This document shows, in pieces, positions 58,687-64,000 of a DNA stretch of 64,000 bases. The stretch is from Nageia nagi. Lineage: Eukaryota > Pinophyta. The stretch lies in the NCBI GenBank assembly GCA_050084985.1, contig JBITNC010000001.1:28768001-28832000 (forward strand), given 5' to 3'. A model generated the notes under the pieces. It worked only from the letters and a program-made list of their open reading frames with translations. It was not told the DNA's origin and ran no database searches. Each line of letters opens with the position of its first letter. Position 1 is the stretch's first letter. A program made the position numbers and the translations under genes.

Positions 58687-59980
58687 AAACTAGACATAGT
58701 TGAGCAATATTGATAACCTATGAAGGTTGCATGTTTGAGATAACCATAACCATATAACTAGAAGCATGAACATCTCAACAACACTTGGTTATTGCAAAAA
58801 AGAGAGCCAATTGCAATGATTATTCACTATGGTCTATTCATCCTCCCTACCTTTGTTAAAAGGTGCTATGTAAGAATACGATGGAGGGGGAACATAGGGT
58901 TTTTCCTTGAATATACCCACCATTAATGGGAAATCATGAATCTTATGGTCAAGATACTATCAACAATGGTAGGTATTTAGGAGACCAATGAATTCCATCC
59001 TTTCCTCTTCACCAATATTAATATCTACAAACTTGATAAGGTCATGAGTTAAATCCACCTTAACACAAACTCTTCATGAAGGCTAAGCTGAAAAAAATAT
59101 ATCAAGTTCAAAATAGATGAATTGACAAATGGACTCACCTAAAGAATTTAAAACCTTCCACAGGGGAATGGGAATTCTAGGGAATTCCATCCAAATAGGG
59201 ACATCCATGCAACCTTCATTCTCAACATTAAATTTTGCTGTATAAAGTTGAAGGATAAGGAGCAAGTTAGGAACTATCCAAGGACCCTTACTAAGAAATT
59301 TTGGGGCATGTATAGGGTCAGATAATTGGAAAAGGAAAAAGTCTTTGGTAATATTCTATACATTTTCTACTTTAACATCATACAGACTCCAAACTTGACT
59401 TACGTAAGTATGCAAAAGGGTATCATTAGGGATACACCAAGGAAATAATCCATAAGGGTGTGTGATTCAAACCAATGATAAGTATTGTGAAATTCTTCTA
59501 CAAGAATGAAAACTTATGGAATAGAAACATTACCTCATGCTCAAATTTCAACAAAAACTTATGAGGGTGCTTTTTGGGCACCATCCTCCTTTCCAGTCAC
59601 TTCATGCAATGATCAAGTATCATTAAGAGAGACATCCATACTTAAAGGAAAGTGCACCATCCAAGGTGATGTAAATGCATAAACATGTCAAGATGAAGAT
59701 ATCCCAAAAAAAATCCAAGGATTAATATTGTATGGAAGAGGGAGAAAAAACTCTTAAAGACTTGCATGCATGCAGAGAAAATTCAACTTGGCTCTTCTAG
59801 GCTCTTTTCAATATTAATGTTAATTACACTTTTAAAAATTTTGAAACAAAAAATTTTGAAATTTTGAATTACTTTTGTAATTTTGAAATTTTTAAACCAA
59901 AACTTTTGAAATATCAATTTTTTTAAAATTTTGGAAATACAGGTGTTGTCCCCCCTCCCAAATGATATTGTATTGACCAT
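58687..59980 (-). pseudogene. LINE-A ORF1 (DUF4283-like, nucleic-acid binding)
   Basis: Minus-strand text: KILKKLIFQKFWFKNFKITK near 59920, then LSDPIHAPKFLSKGPW (about 59310), MDVPIWMEFPRIPIPLWKVL (about 59210), LNSLGESICQFIYFELDIFF and CVKVDL (about 59060). INIGEEERMEFIG (about 59020) and NPMFPLHR follow at the C-terminal side. The 'P.W..F...P..LW' block is the hallmark of plant LINE ORF1 proteins with DUF4283, which bind the element RNA. A zinc knuckle expected after it is not clearly kept. The frame changes several times and there are many stops. The lower end is the element E insertion. Confidence 0.85.
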
Positions 59981-59989
59981 GACGGATAA

Positions 59990-60225
59990 GATAAGATCAA
60001 TTGAAAAAGATAAGGTTATGTGTCCTACATAAAAATTGATTTTAATTTAAAATTTGACTAAAATGAAGTAATTAAAGAATTAACAAGTTACCAATAGATA
60101 ACTCCCTATGGATGGTTTCCCTACCAATTCCTATAGTGGCAACAAATATTTAAAGGATAGAGGAGCTAGAACTGTAGCTTATAGAGAGCCAATGTAGTTT
60201 AGAGAAGAATCAACAACATGAGTAG
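59990..60225. other. No recognised gene; flank of LINE-A
   Basis: Could be LINE-A 5' untranslated sequence or unrelated DNA. No target duplication was found. Confidence 0.35.
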
Positions 60226-60227
60226 GA

Positions 60228-60465
60228 GAGTCAACTATGAGAGGTTGAGCTCTATCAAAGAGTACAAGATATGGAGAAGTGAGAGGCTAAGCTCCATCAA
60301 AGAGTATAAGATATGGAGAAGTGAGATGCTAAGCTCCACTAAATACTAGAGGTGAGTGAATAGAAAGAGGATGAGCTCTATTAAAGAGTGCAAGAGAGTC
60401 AGCTAAGAGATGTTGAGCTCCACCAAAGGGAGAAGGACTTGAAACATGCCTTTACTAGCATGAGT
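60228..60465. repeat. Degenerate tandem repeat, about 42-bp unit
   Basis: GAGAGGTTGAGCTCTATCAA, GAGAGGCTAAGCTCCATCAA, GAGATGCTAAGCTCCACTAA, GATGAGCTCTATTAAAGAG and GAGATGTTGAGCTCCACCAA occur at about 60240, 60282, 60324, 60370 and 60406. The first units are followed by AGAGTAYAAGATATGGAGAAGT. Period is 42 bp in the first copies and looser later. No coding family was recognised. Confidence 0.75.
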
Positions 60466-60728
60466 CAATAAGTGGAGAGCTTGACCAAGCAGGTGATGGC
60501 CTATGAGTTGGAGTTTATGAGAATATTGATACCCTTTCAATATGTCTCGAGGAGTTCACATATATAGAGAAGATCACATATATCACAAAGTGTATCTAGG
60601 AGTTTGCATGTAGTAACTTCATCACATGCCACCTCCTATCCACATGACAAGGATAAACACATAGAGGCAAGGGTTTAAAATACTTCCTATTTTGCAGTCA
60701 AGCAATGTGAGAGATCATTATCATCCTT

Positions 60729-60749
60729 ATATATATATATATATATATA
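60729..60749. repeat. (TA)n microsatellite
   Basis: An uninterrupted TA run followed by AATATAATATATATTATG. Confidence 0.9.
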
Positions 60750-60927
60750 ATATAATATATATTATGTAGTATGTATGAAGGATATAGATATGAGGGTGAT
60801 GGTAGCTATGAGACTTAGAGTTTTACAATGATAAGGTATATAGGATATATGATACTGATGCATGTCACGAGGTAACATTTTTGTACTATGCACTCAGATT
60901 TGTTATGTACTTTTTGATGGCTTAGGC

Positions 60928-60929
<2 letters not shown>

Positions 60930-60967
<38 letters not shown>

Positions 60968-60979
60968 GTGTGTGTGTGG
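60930..60979. repeat. (TA)n(TG)n compound microsatellite
   Basis: About 16 TA units (60930-60962), one T-rich step, then about seven TG units. Confidence 0.9.
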
Positions 60980-60984
60980 TTTAT

Positions 60985-61875
60985 TACATGATGGTTGTGG
61001 AATGTGATGGTTAATCCAATTATAATGCGCTTTGAGATAGTTATGTATGGTTTATTTTAAATTTTGCTTTAGATGTAATATTTTTAAGTTTTAAAATAAA
61101 CCAAAACATAATGAAATATGTAGGATTTTTTGGTACTGCTAATGTGTTGAATGGGCCCTTGATCCTCATATTTTGTGAAATAATACAAGGAAATGCCATT
61201 CAATGGTACCAAACCACAATGAGATACAATGAAAACATGAACAATTTGCAACCATGAAACATAATGAGTGGACATGACAATAAAATCAAATAGGTTTGGA
61301 ATTGAATTTCATCTAAATTTGAAATACATGTTATAGCCCTAATTGGACTAGGATGGATATGTCATCTAACACTTCCAAACCTTTACAAATATTTTAATAA
61401 AATGTAATTAAATTGGAGTAAACATATTAAGTGATGACAAGCATGACACATGATAGTAAGGATGAGTGACTAGTGGTTCTCACATTCCCAAAAAAGGTAG
61501 GAAATACTAAAAGCAAGATACCATCCAAGTGTCAACCCCTAAATATCAAGATCAAGCTTGATGAAAGAAAATAAGATGATGGTTGAAAAGAGATCCCTTA
61601 AGCTACTTAATATAATTTGAATAGGGATTCTTTCTAGATGTTTGTATAAAAATAACAATATGATAGGAAACAAAAATTGATGCTTTATGATTGAATGATG
61701 ACCAACAACATGGTGATAATAAGATAATGATATAATTACATGGTAATTAATAAGGATACCTTTTTTTAAGTTTTTATCTTTTTTAGGAATCAAATATGGA
61801 AGAGGAATCACAAGCAAAATAAAATCAAGCAAGGGATCAAGTTCCCCTAATTAGTAAAATAAAGAATCAAAAGCA
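60985..61875. other. No recognised gene
   Basis: Open frames on the minus strand at 61084-61275 and 61539-61832 show no known motif. Confidence 0.35.
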
Positions 61876-61879
61876 AGAG

Positions 61880-64000
61880 AAAAAGAGGAAATGATAGACA
61901 CACTAACCTTGTTGACTTATTTGAATAGATAGAAAGGAATAGAATATTGAGACATCGATGACAAAGTGCTTCAAATAGAAAATTCTCATGAGGGGAGGAA
62001 GATTCCTGATAGTCTCCCTCATCCTATATCTCATGCATTTGGATTGTAGTTATTATAGTTTGGGGATCCTAGAAACCAAGTTCTCATTTGTCTTTATCAC
62101 CTTGGGTAGGTAGTTGTATGATATGTATTATGCCTTTCTTATACTAACCTAAGCCATAGACCTACAATTTGCACTTGGTAGACTAGTTATGAATAAACAA
62201 AAGTCTAGACAAGTAATCAATTTTACTTACCAAAACTTGTTTAAAGGATACTTTAAGAGTTTGATAAGTGACCAAATAAGGAATTGCATACAAAAAATAG
62301 GTTTGGTTATCAGATGGACCAAGAGGTAGAAAAGTTACAATGGTTAGGGGGGATTCAGAAGGATGTCCTACATCATGTAAGGATAATACGTTAAACATAG
62401 TATCATCAATGGAATTATATTCCCCTATGCTCACATTTTTAAATTAGACATCCACTCATGAGATATTATCATGATTATATATGGATGTTTCTTTCTTTTG
62501 CTTCTTAGTTATAATTTGAAGTTCATCTTTTATTTTATTATCCTCCTTTATTTTAGTGATAAAACTTGGTTTTCTTGTAGAGGAGCTTCTTAACACATCT
62601 TTTTTAGGATTCATTTGTTTAGGTTTTTGGTCTAAGTATTTAACTCATGCCTTCCAAGAGATTTATGCTTGAAGCATAGGGTAAGGAACCACAAGATTAT
62701 CTTGTCTATGCTACTCATAGATGATTATTTGATGATTATTTTCTAGTACATTTATGGAGCTTTCTTCATTTTTAGTTGGGACTACTTTATTAGTTGGTTC
62801 ACTTTTTGACACTTGAGGTTCATCATTAATTGTGGTACCAAGAGACAATGGGTCTTGGTTTATATATATGATCTTGAGAAAGATATGAATGGAGGAGAGG
62901 ATAGGACCATTAGGTAATTCAACAAGGTTGCAATTGCTAAACAGTTTCTCATCCATCCATCCATATATAGTTTACAACTTCATCCTTAAGGTATTTGACA
63001 CAACCATGCAATATTGAAGAGGTGAAATTCATTTCTGTAATCCATGACTTCCCAAGTAAGAAATTATATTTTTTCTCTTTCTTTATAACCTAAAAGCATG
63101 AATGATTGCTATTTGAACCTACCATTATAGGTAACACAATACTACCCAAGGTGTTGCACAAATGGTTATTAAATGCTCACGAGATAAGTGTGAGTACTTT
63201 AAGATTTGACAAAGGTAAATTAAGATTCTCCAATATCATTGAAGATACCAAATTGATGGTTGATCCACTATCAGCTAATACCCTTTTGAAATATTTTCAA
63301 TCAACTTGGGAAATGATGTGCAAAGGAGGATCCTTATACTTTAGGTTGAGCATATTCCTAATATCATGATGATAGAATGATATGAATGGTTATACATTGG
63401 CTTACATATTCCCAATGAAGTTGAAAAAAGTATTAGGATTAGAGGTGTCTAATTGAATGGTCCTCAAAATTTGATCCAAGGCCTCTTTATGTTGATGTGA
63501 GTTTTTGATCAAGTCCCACAAGGATAAATTGATAGGGAATAGCCTCAAGTATTTCTCTAAATCACTTTTAAGTTTCTCTTAGATACCCCACTATGTTGGA
63601 GATGGAGGATGAAGTATATGATTTGGAACATTGGAATCCTCTCCCCTTCCCTCTTAAGTTTGAGTTGTACCTTTCAATTTATCTTTATCTTTATACTAGT
63701 TTTCCCTAGTATCCATATTGACAATTCCTATGAAGTGTGATTGCTTGGCCTATTGTACCAATTATTGATGTGATCCATAGTCATAAAGTACATTCTAGTT
63801 GGGAAAATATTGATTATAATGCTTAGTGGTGCCCACTTAGTTCACATTCTGTTGGGGTAACAAATTTTGATAGACTTGTAAGTTTGGGTTAGGAGTTGAA
63901 GATGTACCATTACCAACCAACTTCTTGGTATCAATAAAACTCTAAAATACCTTGTGTAAATACATGCATCGATTAGTGTTATGGCCCTGAATCATATAAA
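61880..64000 (-). pseudogene. Ty3-type gag end and protease on the minus strand, running off the window
   Basis: Read from 64000 downward, a zinc-knuckle-like GHNTNRCMYLHKVF is followed by a linker (PNPNLQVYQNLLPQQNVN). The protease is at about 63290-62960: LADSGSTINLVSSMILENLN holds the D-S-G active site. AFNNHLCNTLGSIVLPIMVG, then YNFLLGKSWITEMNFTSSIL and LHGCVKYL match the protease of element E block for block. Below it, open frames at 62711-62956 and 62183-62434 (FLPLGPSDNQTYFLYAIPYL) look coding but match nothing I know. No RT is seen, so it is truncated or lies in an odd order. A few stops only; less decayed than element E in the protease. Confidence 0.75.

Larger units (their letters stand above)
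5310..59980 (-). mobile_element. LINE-A: one old LINE split into three by elements B and E
   Basis: ORF1 (58687-59980), endonuclease and RT (30037-32392) and RT end plus zf-RVT (5310-6760) lie on the same strand, in LINE order, and do not overlap in content. Their summed length is about 4.9 kb, a normal plant LINE length. Removing element B (6766-30031) with one copy of a 5-bp A-rich duplication brings RT residues PFAF at about 30042 into frame with KVKKKLSYW below 6740. Removing element E (32393-58681), flanked by exact GGTGA at 32388-32392 and 58682-58686, joins ORF1 to the ORF2 side. The coordinates span the inserted elements. The 5' and 3' ends are approximate. Confidence 0.85.

Noticed and set aside
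1-64000. tRNA, rRNA, CRISPR or bacterial/organellar genes
   Set aside because: None seen. No conserved rRNA text or cloverleaf, no CRISPR-type array with unique spacers, and the tandem repeats found have no spacers.

Overview
This window looks like nuclear intergenic DNA of a seed plant with a large, repeat-rich genome. A gymnosperm such as a conifer is my best guess. It is AT-rich, has no intact host gene, and consists almost wholly of old, stop-riddled transposable elements. The families are all plant ones: CACTA tnp2 transposase, plant LINEs with DUF4283-like ORF1 and zf-RVT/RNase H domains, Ty3 elements (one resembling conifer IFG7), a Ty1/copia element with an initiator-Met primer site, a plant mobile domain ORF, and a PPR pseudogene. 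The species cannot be read from the sequence alone.

The main feature is a set of nested insertions that I could resolve to near-base level. The oldest element is a LINE on the minus strand (here LINE-A). Its three parts lie about 50 kb apart: ORF1 at 58687-59980, endonuclease and reverse transcriptase (RT) at 30037-32392, and the RT end with zf-RVT at 5310-6760. Two LTR elements split it. Element B (Ty3, 6766-30031) broke the RT, and element E (Ty3/Tat-like, 32393-58681, exact GGTGA target duplication) broke the ORF1/ORF2 region. B was then broken in gag by element C (7749-24886, 2.07-kb LTRs, no recognisable pol). C was broken in its 5' LTR by a second LINE, LINE-D (9596-14629, minus, TACATTTTT duplication). 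E was broken in gag by a copia element, F (37493-45728, AGACC/AGACA duplication). At the B, C and F sites the host reading frame resumes in phase.

Layout: 80-1080, CACTA tnp2 remnant (-); 1690-2405, PPR pseudogene (+); 3673-4437, two interleaved repeats; 5310-6760, LINE-A 3' part; 6766-30031, element B with C and D inside; 30037-32392, LINE-A middle; 32393-58681, element E with F inside; 58687-59980, LINE-A ORF1; 60228-60979, a short tandem repeat and microsatellites; 61880-64000, a minus-strand gag/protease remnant running off the window.

The least explained parts are three. First, a roughly 310-codon ORF of unknown family lies between the RNase H and the 3' end of LINE-D. Second, element C has an internal region without pol that carries a 63-bp repeat (21 codons), short palindromes and a strongly pyrimidine-rich strand, plus a dimeric minisatellite in its LTRs with different copy numbers in the two LTRs. 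Third, an antisense plant-mobile-domain ORF sits between integrase and 3' LTR of element E. All coding remnants carry many stops, often where a Gln or Trp codon is expected, and several catalytic residues are lost. I therefore regard everything here as inactive.
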